Below, piece by piece: positions 34,243-46,247 of a stretch of DNA of 64,000 nucleotides. The stretch spans positions 25,320,700 to 25,384,699 of the forward strand of contig OZ020617.1 of assembly GCA_963971575.1 (NCBI GenBank), in the 5' to 3' direction. How positions within the stretch are numbered: the stretch's first letter is position 1; every line of letters begins with the position of its first letter. The translations under genes and the position numbers were made by a program. The notes below the pieces were generated by a model, which was not told the origin of the DNA, made no database searches, and saw only the letters and a list, made by a program, of their open reading frames with translations. This DNA is from Liopterus haemorrhoidalis (lineage: Eukaryota > Arthropoda > Insecta > Coleoptera > Dytiscidae).

Positions 34243-35400
34243 ATGGCTAAAAAACTTGAACTCACTGTGGGAGAAAGGAGTAAAATTGTATTGCTTCATT
34301 CACAAAGACAGTGCAGGTGAAAATTAAAAAAAAAAAAATGGAGTGTTCGAGAAAAGCCGTGCAAATTACTGTCAAAAGGTTCCAAGAGACTCATACTTAT
34401 GAAAACAGACAAAAAACCGGAAAAAAACGTGCAACCACTTTCAGAGATGATCGTTTTATAAAAAGAAGTGTTCTCGTAAACGCTCAATATCGTGAAAAGA
34501 GCTGGCTGGTGACCTGCGGGAGCATAGAGAAATTAAAGTTTTTTCTAGAACAATTAGACATCTAGTGGAATCTAATTTGCATGGAAGAAGAGCTCGCCGA
34601 AAACAACTGCTGACCGAGCGACACAAAAAACTTCGCCTTGAGTGGGCCAAAAGATATTTAAATTGGACACCTGATGAATGAGCGAAAATCATTTGATCTG
34701 ATGAGTCCAATATAGAAGTAAGCATTGTAATGCCTTAATGTATTTACGATTTTAACAGAAATATAAATTTCTAAGCAATTTGTGCACTAAAAATATAAAA
34801 TTTAATTTACTATAAATTTACGAAATCAAGGTTTGTTTTTTTCTTTTGTGGATCAGCTTTTTAGTCAACCTGGAGCCATCTCTGTAAGACGTAGGCTGGG
34901 CGAAGCTTTTCATCCTGACAGCATCATCCCTACGGTCAAATTTGGTGGTGATCATGATCTAGGGGTGCATGTCCGCCAGTAGCTTAGGCGAAATCTTTTT
35001 GGGCGAGGGATGTATTACTCTGCTCGTTATACTACCATGCTTAATGAAGTTTTGGAGTCATGAATTTTAAAATTATTTGATGAAGACAATCCAGAATATG
35101 TTTTTCAACAAAATAATGCTTCCAGTCAAAAATCCAAAGCACAAATGAATAGTTTTCCAAAAACAATGTGTCACTTTTTGCATGGCCCCCCAGTCACCAG
35201 ATTTATCGCAAATTAAAAATGTATGGCCGATTCTGATAAACAAGGTGTCTCTTTACAAATGCAAATCAAAAGAAGAATTGAAGAAAATTATTGTGGGCGA
35301 ATGGTTCAATGTACAATCCGATGTACGTTAAAAATTTGAGCACAGTATGCGTAAAAGGATACGTGCGGTAAGATAATCACGAGGATATACCACCAAATAT
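34243..35400 (+). pseudogene. Tc1-type transposase with a putative intron
   Basis: The start MAKKLELTVGERSKIVLLHS is at ATG 34243. After a frame change comes the DNA-binding region, with TVKRFQETHTYENRQKTGKK and RATTFRDDRFIKRS. Then HGRRARRKQLLTERHKKLRL and EWAKRYLNWTPDE lead to the first catalytic Asp in SDESNIE (34700-34702). A 139-base insert with GTAAGC and TGGATCAG borders (34718-34856) interrupts here; its removal joins NIE to LFSQPGA in phase. Next are RRRLGEAFHPDSIIPTVKFG and, near 35090, NPEYVFQQNNAS, where the second catalytic Asp is Asn. In another frame QSPDLSQIKNVWPIL follows, where the third acidic residue (usually Glu in IEN) is Lys. Stops replace Trp at two places (34694-34696 and in the TPDE-W context). 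The protein is inactive. Confidence 0.88.
34718..34856 (+). other. Putative spliceosomal intron in Tc1 transposase
   Basis: The borders are GAA|GTAAGC and a T-rich tract ending GATCAG|CTTTTT. The length is 139, not a multiple of three, so translation needs its removal. The joined codons give NIELFSQPGA, the expected wording at this site in Tc1 transposases. Confidence 0.7.
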
Positions 35401-35520
35401 TAATAATTTTGATTAATGTTGTCATTAAAAGCTGTATGTATTATTTTATTTACCATTTTTCCTGTAATAATCCTAAAATTCAATAAAAAGTTGGGTGCTC
35501 CATACATTTGTCCAAGGCTG

Positions 35521-36604
35521 TATGTAATAAGTGAGATATTTCAGTTTTAAGTAGCGTTCACTATAGATGGTCCTTCATATTCATCTTATTAAAACTGCAT
35601 TGAACAGAAAGTAATCGAAATAATCTTTTTCATTGTAAATTGTTTACTATTAGGTAAATAATTAGTGAGATGTTTCAAGCTCATAGATATCACTGTACGT
35701 AGACCTACAAATATTTATCTTATTAAAAACTACATTGAACATACAAGTATCGTTTCCTCATTCCAAATAACTTTTCTTGTATCATCACCCTAATTTGCAA
35801 ACTCCTTAATTTCCAAATGTTCAACTTTACAGGGGAGCACTAAAATCATTTTAAATTTATACACAACATATGGGGTAGGATTATTTTCAACCAGCTCTTT
35901 GCCCATTTTTTTTTCTTTTCTGGAGTTTGTGGGTTGTATTTGGATCCGTAGATTTTTTTAAAGAATGCAGTGCATTTGCAATTTAGGGTGACGATATATA
36001 CTTTTGCTGTTATCTAAATGTGTTCTAACTGAAAAAAATCATAGAACAAAAAAGATTTGTTTTATTATTTTAAAAATTTTTGTCATACACGTTTTTGCTG
36101 TTAAATCAATAATTAGTCAGATATTTCAAGTTTACTAGTTAGCGTCCTCAGCACCCCAAATTAAAATATTGAGAAGCTGTATATCCTAAGTTCGAATCCT
36201 AAGTTTTGTTCTGTCATCATGTCTAACTACCCGAAATATGTCCAGCTTTCTTAGTCTGAAGCACGGACATACACAGGCAAAATTGATTATTTTATGTACA
36301 TCGTCTTGTGGGATGATTGCGACTGCAGGGTTTTAAATAAAATACCAGTGTTAATGTTTTTAATGATGTTGAATGTACGAAGTATTGTATGTAATTGTCT
36401 GAAAATTTGTAGGTTCCTGTGATTGCTGAAAGGGTATGTCAGCTCAGAAAGCCCTAAGAAGGTTTTGATTACGTTGTGAAATAAATATATTTTTAAAATA
36501 AAGTATGTGATCATATAGTTGACAGATTTTACTAAGGGTTGTCAAATAGCAAACAAGGTTCTAAAGTATAAAAATGGTAACTAAGTTTGTAAAATATAAA
36601 ATGT
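35521..36604. other. Non-coding stretch, nothing firm
   Basis: A B-box-like AGTTCGAATCCTAAG near 36189 is the only hint of a SINE. No protein was recognised. Confidence 0.4.
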
Positions 36605-36802
36605 TAGGTAAACAGTTAAATGATGCACTTGGTATAGTTTCACAAATTGGTTTATTTAACATGCTGACTGCAATCTCGGTATGTAATACCATTATTAAAG
36701 CTACAATGGATTGTAGGTATTATATACCGAAACTGCAGTCAGCATGTTTAAATAAACCAATTTGTGAAACTATACCACGGGCATCATTTAACCGTTTACC
36801 TA
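36605..36802. mobile_element. Foldback MITE, near-perfect long inverted repeat
   Basis: The left arm from TAGGTAAACAGTTAAATGAT through TTTCACAAATTGGTTTATTT and CATGCTGACTGCA pairs with the right arm over about 85 bases with few mismatches. The loop is about 30 bases. A transcript would fold into a long hairpin. Confidence 0.88.
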
Positions 36803-37980
36803 TATTCGAGTTTCAGGAAGTAAAACTATCAACTATTTAATACAATAAAAATGTTATTTTGAAGTAGTCTTCACGGGAAATTACCAATAAAAAATGATTT
36901 ATTAATTTTGTATTTCTTAGAAAATTGAATTTTAAGAAAATTCAATATGTCATAAATCATCTGCCGGTACAGTCTTGTTAATCATCTGAAACGTCTAAGG
37001 AAGAGAAAAAAAAATACAGATATAACCTCTAATTTTATTTTTATGTTATTAATTATATTTGCTACAAAATACCTCCCCTGTTTCATTTCTTGATTTATTT
37101 ATGCCTATTTTTAATAAAAAAAACTGAATTTAAAAAAAATATAAATGAGATATCAAAATTACTGACTTTAATGAGAGCTATAATGAAATATCGTGCAATG
37201 TTCTGTTATATTTCAGAATTAGGTATTTTCAATTTGGAGTTGTATATTCTGTTTTTCTCCTACGTAAATGTTTTGAGCGTCGTATAACTGAACTTAATAA
37301 GGATTTAAAATATAACAAAAAGTATTTTATATACTTCTTATAGCATAAAGTTAAAGGTACAAAATAACTTTTAAAATGGTGTCCAGCAGTTGTGCAAAAA
37401 CATCGCGTAATCCTAAAGTTGTGTACGTCTGCGCAGTTATGAGAAAAAGATTCCACCGTCGACCAGGGATAAAGTTGAGATTTTATCATCAACTCTGTTT
37501 TTTGCTGGTTGCGCTAAAAACGAAACTTTGAAATTGAGCGAAAAATCAATTACTCACTCATCCATTGTGTTCACAGAATTTTGAATATAGCCATCATTTT
37601 TTATTTTTTCATACTTTAAATTTGTGTAGTTGTTTTTATTTCATTTTTCATGGTGCATATAGCAAATGGTAGCACTATATCAGTTATTCTCATAAAGTTT
37701 AAGCTTTTTATTCACAAACATTTACAGCGTCTGTTCATTCGCAATTCTGCTAATAATATCCATGTTTGAAAGGAATTTCTGTTTTATTTTATTTTTTCCC
37801 TAATTTTCTTTCGTTCCAAATAAATTAATAAAAATAATGGCAGATTATTATATTAATTTATATAAATATATTCATCGAGATCATTCAGACTGAACAGACA
37901 CTCTAAAAACTCTAAGCATAACTAAAAAAACTGATATTAAAATACAAAACTAGTCACTCGATATCATATGATATCATACC
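36803..37980. other. Non-coding stretch, nothing recognised
   Basis: Short open frames on both strands near 37090-37490 show no recognised motif. Confidence 0.45.
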
Positions 37981-38050
37981 TACATAGCCCAGTATTTCTG
38001 GTTTAAGACGCGAGTTCCAGTTTTGATTCCCGGGGAGGCTTATTTTGATA
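37981..38050 (+). mobile_element. tRNA-like SINE head
   Basis: CCCAGTATTTCTGGTTTAAG at the A-box position and GTTTTGATTCCCGGGG at the B-box position, about 30 bases apart, fit a decayed tRNA-derived head. Confidence 0.4.
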
Positions 38051-40016
38051 TCAGTTTTCTGAACTAATTTATATATAAACCTGAAATAAAACAACAAGCT
38101 ATAAAGCTATATTTAAACATATCTAATAACGTAGCTTAATTATATAATAGTGTTTCAAAAAGGTGGAGGTGATACCGAAATCAAACGTCGAATATCTTTA
38201 GCAAGAAGTGCTATGGTAAAAATGGGGATTATGGAGAGACTCAGCAATATCTAGAAATACTAAAGTAAAAGTTGTTAAATCTTGAATATTTCTCGTTAAA
38301 ACGTATGTTAGTAGCAGTAATATGCATCATCAAAATAGAACAAAAGGAAAATAGATACCTTCGATAGGTGTATGTTGGGATCATGTAGCCATAGCATTTT
38401 AAAATTATTTCTTAGTACTGTTTAATTATTTATTATTATTAAAAACGATAAAATTTAATCCGAATCAATTGCAATTTTTAATCAGATTGCTCTGAAAATT
38501 TAATAATGATACAGTGTAAAACAGTGACTTTTTACGAATAACTCGTCTATATTAGGGCCACGGTTATTAAAGCTAATGTTGAGGGTCATTGTTCATAACC
38601 ATTACTTTTAAGTATCATCCCAGTTTTATCTTTTTGTTAATACGTATGTATAAACTTAAAGGTTAACTGTTACGCTATATTAACTTCACCACATAACCAA
38701 ATTAAGCTCAACTCTTACCCAACTTTCTTTAATCTAACATAAAGCAACTTTGCCTTTCCAATTTGCAATAAATTGCACGTCAAATCTTTCATACTTTTCA
38801 AGAAATTATGAAAAATAAAAAGTGTTAAAGCTAAAAATTTAAAATAACTTGGTGCGCTGCCACCATTATTCATAAGTAAAGTATGTCAAACTTTGGAGTT
38901 AAAACACAAGGAAAAGAAACAGAAGAGTGGACTGTTCTAGCATTAACAATTTAATTAAAATACTTCTTAAATAAATTCTAGATAAAATGACAGTAAAGTA
39001 ATTTCTCTTTGGATATAAGAATAAATAATAATGTATGCATGATTTCTTTAGATAAATTCGTGTATTTTTAATAAAACTTCGTTTTAAAGATCAGCAGTGC
39101 AGAGTTTAATCCATTTCATCTTATGAATGTGCCATCAGTTGCTTAAAAGAGGAAACATGCATTTACAATTCTTTAGAAATAAATTCCTTGCATAGCAATT
39201 TAAAAGACGCCTGCATCCTTTTGTGAAACAGCTCAATGAAACTGCATAAATTTTCTATTCGGTGTCTTATAGTATGCCGCATAAGGAAGCTACGAACGCG
39301 TCAATAACGATACAAAAGTATACAGCCGAATGTATAGAGTAGAGAGACGTAAAGAACAGAATACATTAAATTAATTCTCTATTGTTCTTGAACTGTTCTG
39401 AAGATTATCATCACGCTGCTTGTTGGCTGATTATGAAAGGCTATTTAAAGTTTTGCTTATGTTTATATCATTAACATAATATGACAAAATCTTTTGTTTT
39501 CATAATTTTTAAATACGAGTATTAAAAAATAATTTATTATGAAGTAAATGATAACGTAACTAAAAAAAAAAAAAAAAATCTAAATCAATTTGGCATGTCT
39601 TGCGAGTGGTGGAAATGATTGGGAAAATCTTGTCACAATAGTATTTTATCTATTGGGCTTTCCTCTTTGGAAGGACAATCCATTAGAGATCTAAGAAACT
39701 GGCTTCTAGAGAACTCGAGATTTTTTGAGTTCTAGATTTATATGACGATAGTCCATAGAGTAAACAGAACACATCTATGCAGCCATGTGTCACCTTGGAA
39801 TACAGTGCCGTATTTTATTTTTCCAGTAATAAATAATAAGTACGGACTATATCATTTTAATTTTACGATCCTTCTACATATAGGTACATTGCTCTAATTT
39901 TTAACAACAATCTACCCATAAATATGTAAATTCGATACTGTAGTCTCGTAATTGTACAAATACTACATAAAAAATGTATTCGAGTGGATAAAACATGTAC
40001 TAGTTATACTTTAAGA
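38051..40016. other. Non-coding stretch, nothing recognised
   Basis: AT-rich, with a long A run near 39561-39578. No gene or element terminus was recognised. Confidence 0.5.
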
Positions 40017-40178
40017 CAGAGGTCTTTAAAATAAGGTACGTGTACCCCAGGGGGTACGCGCGGCGGTACGAGGGTTACCTTTTATGTTTTTACAAACGAC
40101 CACTAGATGGCAATATTGAAATGTGTCATTACTATATTCGTAAATTTTGACATTTGTTATTGTGAAATAAGTGGTAAT

Positions 40179-40247
40179 TTATAAATTAACCGAGTAGTTT
40201 GTTATAAATTAACCGAGTAGTTTGTTATAAATTAACCGAGTAGTTTG
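40179..40247 (+). repeat. Perfect tandem repeat, 3 x 23 bp
   Basis: TTATAAATTAACCGAGTAGT plus TTG repeats three times without mismatch directly upstream of the mariner coding remnant. The identical units imply a recent duplication. Confidence 0.95.
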
Positions 40248-40299
40248 TTAACAGTGAGCGTTTAAAAAAACAAGTTTGTGACAAAAAGGTTTTCGTTGG

Positions 40300-40870
40300 A
40301 TGATTTTTTACGATTTTACTAAAGGCCTAACTCAACAACAATGCATAGTTTCGCTTCGCTCAACTTTTGGTAATGAAGCACCATCAGAAAAGACTGTCAG
40401 TGATGAATTTCGTGATGATCGACCAAAATCGGTTGTGATTCAAAAAAACATCGATGCTGTGCGCAAAATTATTGAAGAAGATCGGCATGTGACTTACCGT
40501 GAGATAGAGGCATCTTTTGGCGTATCGCAGACTGCAATACATTCGATTTTGCATGAACATTTAGCTGTGAAAAAGATCTGTTCCCGATGGATTCCGCACA
40601 ATTTGACCCAAGCTCAAAAAAAGGCTCGTGTTGATTAGTGTAAGGGAATGCAAAAAAAATTCAACCTAGGCACTGCAATGTCAAACAAAAAATACGTGGA
40701 CAGCGATTTTGCGAAGCTGTTGAAGCCTTCGAAAACCATGTTTTTGAGATACCAACTTCAGAGTGGAAAAAATGTTTCGAGAATTGGTTTGAACGCAAGC
40801 AAAAGTGTATAAATTTTAAAGGCGAAATTTTGAAAAGCAATAAAACAGTTTGTTCCAAAAAAATTATTTC
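40300..40870 (+). pseudogene. mariner transposase remnant lacking the catalytic core
   Basis: The N-terminal part reads MIFYDFTKGLTQQQCIVSLR and FGNEAPSEKTVSDEFRDDRP, with the usual linker segment (YNWF...RGR) missing between TV and SDEFRD. It continues with HVTYREIEASFGVSQTAIHS and RWIPHNLTQAQKKARVD, the second helix-turn-helix and its conserved tail, then stops at about 40638. The next recognisable part, in another frame near 40710-40820, is EAVEAFENHVFEIPTSEWKK with CFENWFER, the normal C-terminus. About half of the protein, including all three catalytic Asp, is deleted. Termini of the mariner were not identified. Confidence 0.88.
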
Positions 40871-41102
40871 TTTCTTAGTTTTTGTAAAAACTGAAAAGGT
40901 AGCCTTCGCACGTGGAGCTAAGCGCAGAAAATGTAATGTTTAGTTATAGGTTCCTTTTGGATCTATATTTACCGTTGAGCTTCCTAAAAGGCTAGATCCA
41001 TCCAAATAGAAGAGGTATATTCATAAATTCCTATATTAGGGGTATGTGCCATTTATTTTTCTGGTTTAGTGGTACGTGATCAGAAAAGTTTAGAGACCAA
41101 GG

Positions 41103-41917
41103 CATTGTTAAGGAATATACCCTTTATATATATTACTGTTTTACACGTGTTTTAATCCGGTTTTCAACTAACATGTCATTTACCATGAACTGGACTCATT
41201 ATATCGTTTTTACCTTTCTGACAATGCATCCTTGGAAGGGTAATTCATCTTTTAGGCAGAATGTTAACACATTAACTAGGATAATATTAATTTATTTAAT
41301 TGTAACAGAGGATTATTTACTGCCAAGTACACTATTTCCTGTCCCCAGAATCTGTGTTGGGCAGATGACAAGGGTCATCCTTATGTTTCTCCTGAATTGC
41401 CCTAGATCTCCTGAAACTCCCCCATTTAAATGTTATGATCCTGTTCACAATGATCTTTCAGTCTTAACGTATAGGAGGAAAATTCGTTTAAGTAGTTAGG
41501 ATGTAGCCAGAACTTTTTATTAATGGATTCTGGGGAAAATTCTTCGTTAAACTTTCATGTTACTCTTAAAAGCTTGCAACATTAAAGGTACATTGACAAC
41601 GAAATAACAAGGTTGCTTTGAAACGAGATTTTTTAATTCAAAGCTTTGTAAAAATTCAAGTAAAAAATATTGATTTTTGTATAATATTATTTTCTACCTA
41701 ATGATAAAATAAAAAGAATGAAAAGTTTATTTATGGCATATCTATTTCCAGATTAATAAAAAACATACTACAAAACCAAGAAGAAATATTAAAAACCTAT
41801 TATTTTTTATTTATATTGTTTAATTTATAATAGCGAAAAATAGTAATATTAGTTATGTGTTATGCATATACATTTATCCTAATATTTGTCTTTTTTGCAG
41901 GTATACGTATGTGTGTA
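41103..41917. other. Non-coding stretch with one unrecognised open frame
   Basis: A 108-codon plus-strand frame at 41173-41499 shows no domain I recognise, and its composition gives no support for coding. I do not call it a gene. Confidence 0.4.
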
Positions 41918-42032
41918 AGATTTTATTTATTTATTTATTTATTGTTTATTTTATTCTTTTAAATATATACTCATTGTCATTTAGTTAGTCTGTGGTAGGC
42001 GCAAATAGCCATCGTTGCTGTGCGCCAAAATT
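41918..42032 (+). mobile_element. Retroelement 3' end with hairpin tail (copy 2)
   Basis: A TTTA microsatellite (41921-41943), a spacer with TCATTTAGTTAGTC and the 29-nt hairpin at 41998-42026 occur in the same order as in copy 1 on the opposite strand at 2030-2230. The two hairpins differ at two bases, both in the loop (CATC versus CTTT). Confidence 0.65.
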
Positions 42033-42265
42033 TGTAGCTTACTGTGCCAACGGAGTGTCCGAGCTCGTTATATCACGTAGTTCTGATTAGTAAAATCCGT
42101 CTGAATTGTGAGGTGGCTGATTCAAGTCCCCGTTGGTGATAATATTTGGGCGAGAATAATATGTTAACATTATTCCCATTTGTAGAAACTCGCCCCCTGG
42201 CATCAGCGATTAGCCTCTTTGCAGAAATAGGACGATGTAGAATAAATTTAAAAAAAAAACTGTCT
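42033..42265 (+). mobile_element. Possible SINE-like element
   Basis: GGCTGATTCAAGTCCCCGTT has a good B box. Downstream GGGCGAGAATAATATGTTAA and CTCGCCCCCTGG form an inverted pair (GGGCGAG/CTCGCCC), and an A run ends it near 42258. The A box is poor. Confidence 0.4.
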
Positions 42266-42321
42266 TCTTTTGTACCGTCAGTTTTTTAATTTTCTTTCGT
42301 CCTTCACACATATCCTTCATT

Positions 42322-42380
42322 CAGTGGCGTCTGGTACATAAGAGTTGCATGGCTGCACCTCCTCCCCCAAATTTAATTAA
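42322..42380. mobile_element. hAT-type left terminus
   Basis: CAGTGGCGTCTGGTACATAA and a following C-rich tract look like a hAT end. The right end was not found. Confidence 0.35.
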
Positions 42381-45300
42381 TTTAAACATTTGTACAAATC
42401 TGTACTTATGTATTAGTAGGTCTCAAATAATTTTTATAATTATATAGTTTTGTGTAAATATGTTTTTGATCATATTATTTGTAATACGTTAACATTATTT
42501 TCGACATGACGATAAATATTGTATTACACATAATTCTTTATTTCCCGGCGTTTAGGGTATTAACCATTACAAAATAAAATAAAAAATAAAATAACGTACA
42601 ATATTTGACATTTGATAATTTTACAATATTTTTTATCTTTACGATAAATATTATACTTGATGATAATGGAATGCCACCTGGTACACGTGTTATTTACGAA
42701 AATGAAATCATTTTTACCCGCTGAACTTAAAGTGAGAACTGCGATAGATTCAAAAATAGACTACCAAGTATAATAACTATAAGTAGTTTTCACAATAGAA
42801 CTAAATAGCGACGAACATATTTGTAGAATAAAGCTTTAGCTACAATTTGCCGTGTCGTACGCAAATATGCGTCGATTGTTTTACAAGATGGTGTCCATAA
42901 TGCAATTTGTTTATTTAAAATTAAATGTCAATTTTTGTACAATTAAAAATATCCTATCAGATAGATAAAAAATTGCTGCAAATTTTGATGTATAGATAGT
43001 CACTAATTTTATTTCAGATTGTTAGTTTTGTATAAGAAACTTGTGAGGACTATACGGTTGTGCGCCTCCTTAAGTGGCAGGCCTCTTTAGGTACATTGTA
43101 TGGTTATCTTCTGTAAGCAAATAATTTTGCCTTTTACGAGGTCTATCTGCTCGACAGATGTTGAACCTGCCTTCCCAGATCTTATTGCTAATCTGCCCGC
43201 TTTATTACTATCTAATTTAAGTGTCACCTCTCATTTTTGTATATTTGTAACAAAAATCTTTGATTTGTGGATTACACATCACGGCATTTATATTTTAACT
43301 TCAAGTCAAAGGTTATGAACTAAATTCATAAAAAAAAAGTTTATAATAATATAATCTTATTAAAATCGAATTAATACAAATTGTCGCACAGCCTCACTTA
43401 CCGTCTAACAATTGCTTTGTTACCTAGCTCATAATATTATATTGAATACCAGTTAATTATGTGCACTTTTATTTAATTCTTTGTACATGCTCGGAATTGT
43501 TCTATAAAGTTCAAAGTGCTGTTCAAACTAACGTAGCTTTGAATTGAAGTTGTTGATTGATATCTTAGGTTGACGGTGTACTACAAAGAAGACTATTTAT
43601 TGTTTGTAGTAAACAAATAATGGCACTAAGAATAGGATGACACGTTGATACAGTTAAGCGATAATTTCTTGTGGTAGATGGCTTGTTTCCATTCTGAATG
43701 GCCATTGGTGTAGTACAGGAATGATGAAGCTTGAAGCTTTGAAAAAAAGCAACATGTGAAACTTGGAAATGTATAGCGAACTGGAGTATAACTATTTTTA
43801 TTCAAAATTTCGTTCAAATATGTATGAAAAGAAACAGAATTTATACTTACCTTATACATAACATACATAGTATCTTCAGATTCAAAAATAAAAGGCTGGA
43901 TAACAATAAAAATGTACTAACATTGAGATCAAGACAAAAATAACTTTCGGAAGTCAGAAATAAACATTCACGGGCCATAGCTAAGAGATCACTGCTGTAA
44001 GGTATAGCTGTGGTACTGCCACATTTTGCAACCCTTTTTTTAGCAACATTGATTCAGTGCTTTCCTTTCGGTGTGTCGTGACACTTTGATGTGTCGCGAG
44101 TCCAGTAGTATGGATATCGTGAAATGTATTGTTTAATTAAATCTAAATGATAAATATTATTTCATTCATAAATATTATTGAAAAAAATTGTAATTTAAAA
44201 TAATCATCATCGCTCAGAAAGAGGGCCAGTTCAAGAATAAGCCGGGCCCGGTATAAAATGCTCGTGCGGGGTCTTTGTTTTTAATAGTCTTTGTAATTTG
44301 AATTGTATTATATGAGTTGCCAGTTTCTTACAAAATCTTTTTTAATTTTTAATTTATGTTCTAATATGATTTGATATTGTTTTTCATGAAAAAGCGCTGG
44401 AAATTTGGTATTAATTTGTAACTCCGAAAAATATATAGATATTATGTCACAATAATCACTGCTCAAAATGGGCATAGAAACAAATGTTGTCTGTTTGTAG
44501 AATAATGCGTCTATACATAAATCTAAGAAAGCCAAAAAAAGAAGAATGGAATACTATTATACATTACAATATTTCCAAAACCTAGTAGAAAATATACCTT
44601 GACGTTTACAGGCCGTTATTAATGCAAAAGGTGGCCACACTTAACTGTTGTCATTATTTTTGTAACAGTATCCATTTAATTTCGTCCACGCTAAAAAGCA
44701 ATATTTTTGTTAATTTTTTTAATAAATATTGTTTATGTTTACCAAAAAAATGTTTCAAGAAGATAAATATATGTACAAAATCCAAATAAAAAATTTAGGA
44801 ATGTTTTGTAGGAAAATTTAAGATGTATAGTTTTTTGTTTGAAAGGGTAGGTGCTGTCGACTTAATTTAGTCCCCAACTGTATATAAATGTATAACGTGT
44901 GAATACCTCATAGACATACATATTTATTTAAAAGCAAGGTTGAAATTGTAATTTTATTCTCTTATTTTCCTAAAAAATGAATAAGGCCTTTTGAAGTGCG
45001 ATGCCCTAAGCTGAATCTTAGTAAGCTTATGAGTAAAGTCGGTGCTGCATTGTTTTGTATTTAGTCGAAATAAGTCCAATTAATTTCACATTAATTTACT
45101 AAAATTAAACAAATATCATTAAAATTAAAAATTCTCTTGAAGTGTCATTTTTTACACCAAGTAATGTTAAATGTGTCTCGTAGACAAAAATTTTCGAAAG
45201 CAATGTTCTTAACCAATGGTCTCCAAACTACGACTGATGGGAGGAATATTTAATTTCTATGAAAAAAGGTTTTATTTACTTGTTAAATACGAAATACAAA

Positions 45301-46193
45301 TGTTATGAAAATCGGCCAATGTGCCACGTCAGATTGATACCCCAATCTGCATGTCTGAAAATTCTGAATATGTATAATTCACTATTACACCTGAAAGTTT
45401 TACTTGTGTTCGAAGAGAATTTTATGGTAGATTGAAATATTGCGAAAAACAAGATGGGACACTAAAATTTTTAAATATGTTTTGTTTCGTTCTTAAAAAA
45501 CTTTTTTATTTTCCAAATTTATTTACATTTTTTCGTTATCATTTTACAATCTTCGTGGCTTGACCGCATTAGACCTGCTACATGTTGAATTTATTTATTC
45601 TATCCAGTTACTTAGGCTAACCCGTGCTACTGTCTTCACGGGTTGTTCGTCAAGTACTTGGCCCAATAGTTCACATCACGCACACACTCTATATGGGGAC
45701 ATATAGGTTTCTTTCAACTTTTTAATAGAAACATATACCACTACCCATTTTAGTGTGCATCACATGTCCTTTTCGTAACTTAATTTCACATTTCATGTTT
45801 ATTTTTGTCAATTTTATTACGAAATGTTTAATTCGAGAAATCTTCAAATAACATCTCTTGGTCTTTCTACAGGAAAACCAAATTCAGGCAGTTTATTTTA
45901 CATTAAAACATTTGAGTGTCGGCATGTTAACGTCGAATGAAAAAACTGACCGTAGCTTATATATTAAACAAGTTAGGCAAAAAAACAAACTATCATCTAC
46001 GCAGTTTTCAACCACCCCATTAGATTACTATTGTCAATTTGTTTAGTCAGCTCAGCATTTGTCACACACCAATATACACTTATGTTTACTTCTACCAACA
46101 TCTCTCAACTGGCCCACAACACCTGAACACATGCTACTTACTATTCTCAGTTCTATGCAGATGCTGCGCACTAAGCTTGTCTATTTATTGCAC
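42381..46193. other. Non-coding stretch with isolated hAT-like ends
   Basis: GTGTGTCGTGACACTTTGAT near 44070 and CAATGGTCTCCAAACTACGA near 45216 resemble eroded hAT termini without partners. No protein was recognised in the short frames. Confidence 0.4.
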
Positions 46194-46247
46194 CTGATGA
46201 AGCTAAAGTATCTTTAGCGAAACGTTGTGTTTCTAAAATAAATACTT
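46194..46247 (+). ncRNA. Hammerhead-ribozyme-like motif
   Basis: CTGATGA (46194-46200), one extra A, a perfect 7-bp stem GCTAAAG/CTTTAGC with a TAT loop (46202-46218), then GAAAC (46219-46223) and GTTGTGTTTC follow the order of a hammerhead core (CUGAUGA, stem II, GAAA, stem III, cleavage triplet). The extra A after CUGAUGA, the weak stem I and a GTT rather than GTC triplet are departures. Such motifs are known in Penelope-like retroelements. No Penelope protein was recognised here. Activity is unproven. Confidence 0.45.

Larger units (their letters stand above)
33918..35520 (+). mobile_element. Tc1-type DNA transposon, complete but dead
   Basis: Identical terminal inverted repeats of 25 bases, starting CAGCCTTGGACAAATGTATG, are flanked by TA on both sides (33916-33917, 35521-35522). 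The 1603-base length is usual for Tc1 elements. A single decayed transposase gene lies on the plus strand. Confidence 0.92.
40017..41102. mobile_element. hAT-like ends enclosing a mariner remnant
   Basis: The left end CAGAGGTCTTTAAAATAAGG with TACGTGTACCCCAGGGGGTA and the right end, complement of CCTTGGTCTCTAAACTTTTC with TGATCACGTACC, have the usual hAT layout. No clear duplication is seen. The mariner remnant sits inside, so the mariner inserted later or the ends belong to different copies. Confidence 0.5.

Noticed and set aside
34338..34565. Separate small gene at the start of the Tc1 transposase
   Set aside because: It is one frame of the decayed transposase, continuous in wording with the upstream and downstream pieces.
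41173..41499. A 108-codon open frame as a possible gene
   Set aside because: No domain, no codon-usage or splice support, and no start context; this length can arise by chance.
45216..45330. Complete hAT element starting CAATGGTCTCCAAACT
   Set aside because: Only one eroded end is visible; no partner end or duplication could be found.
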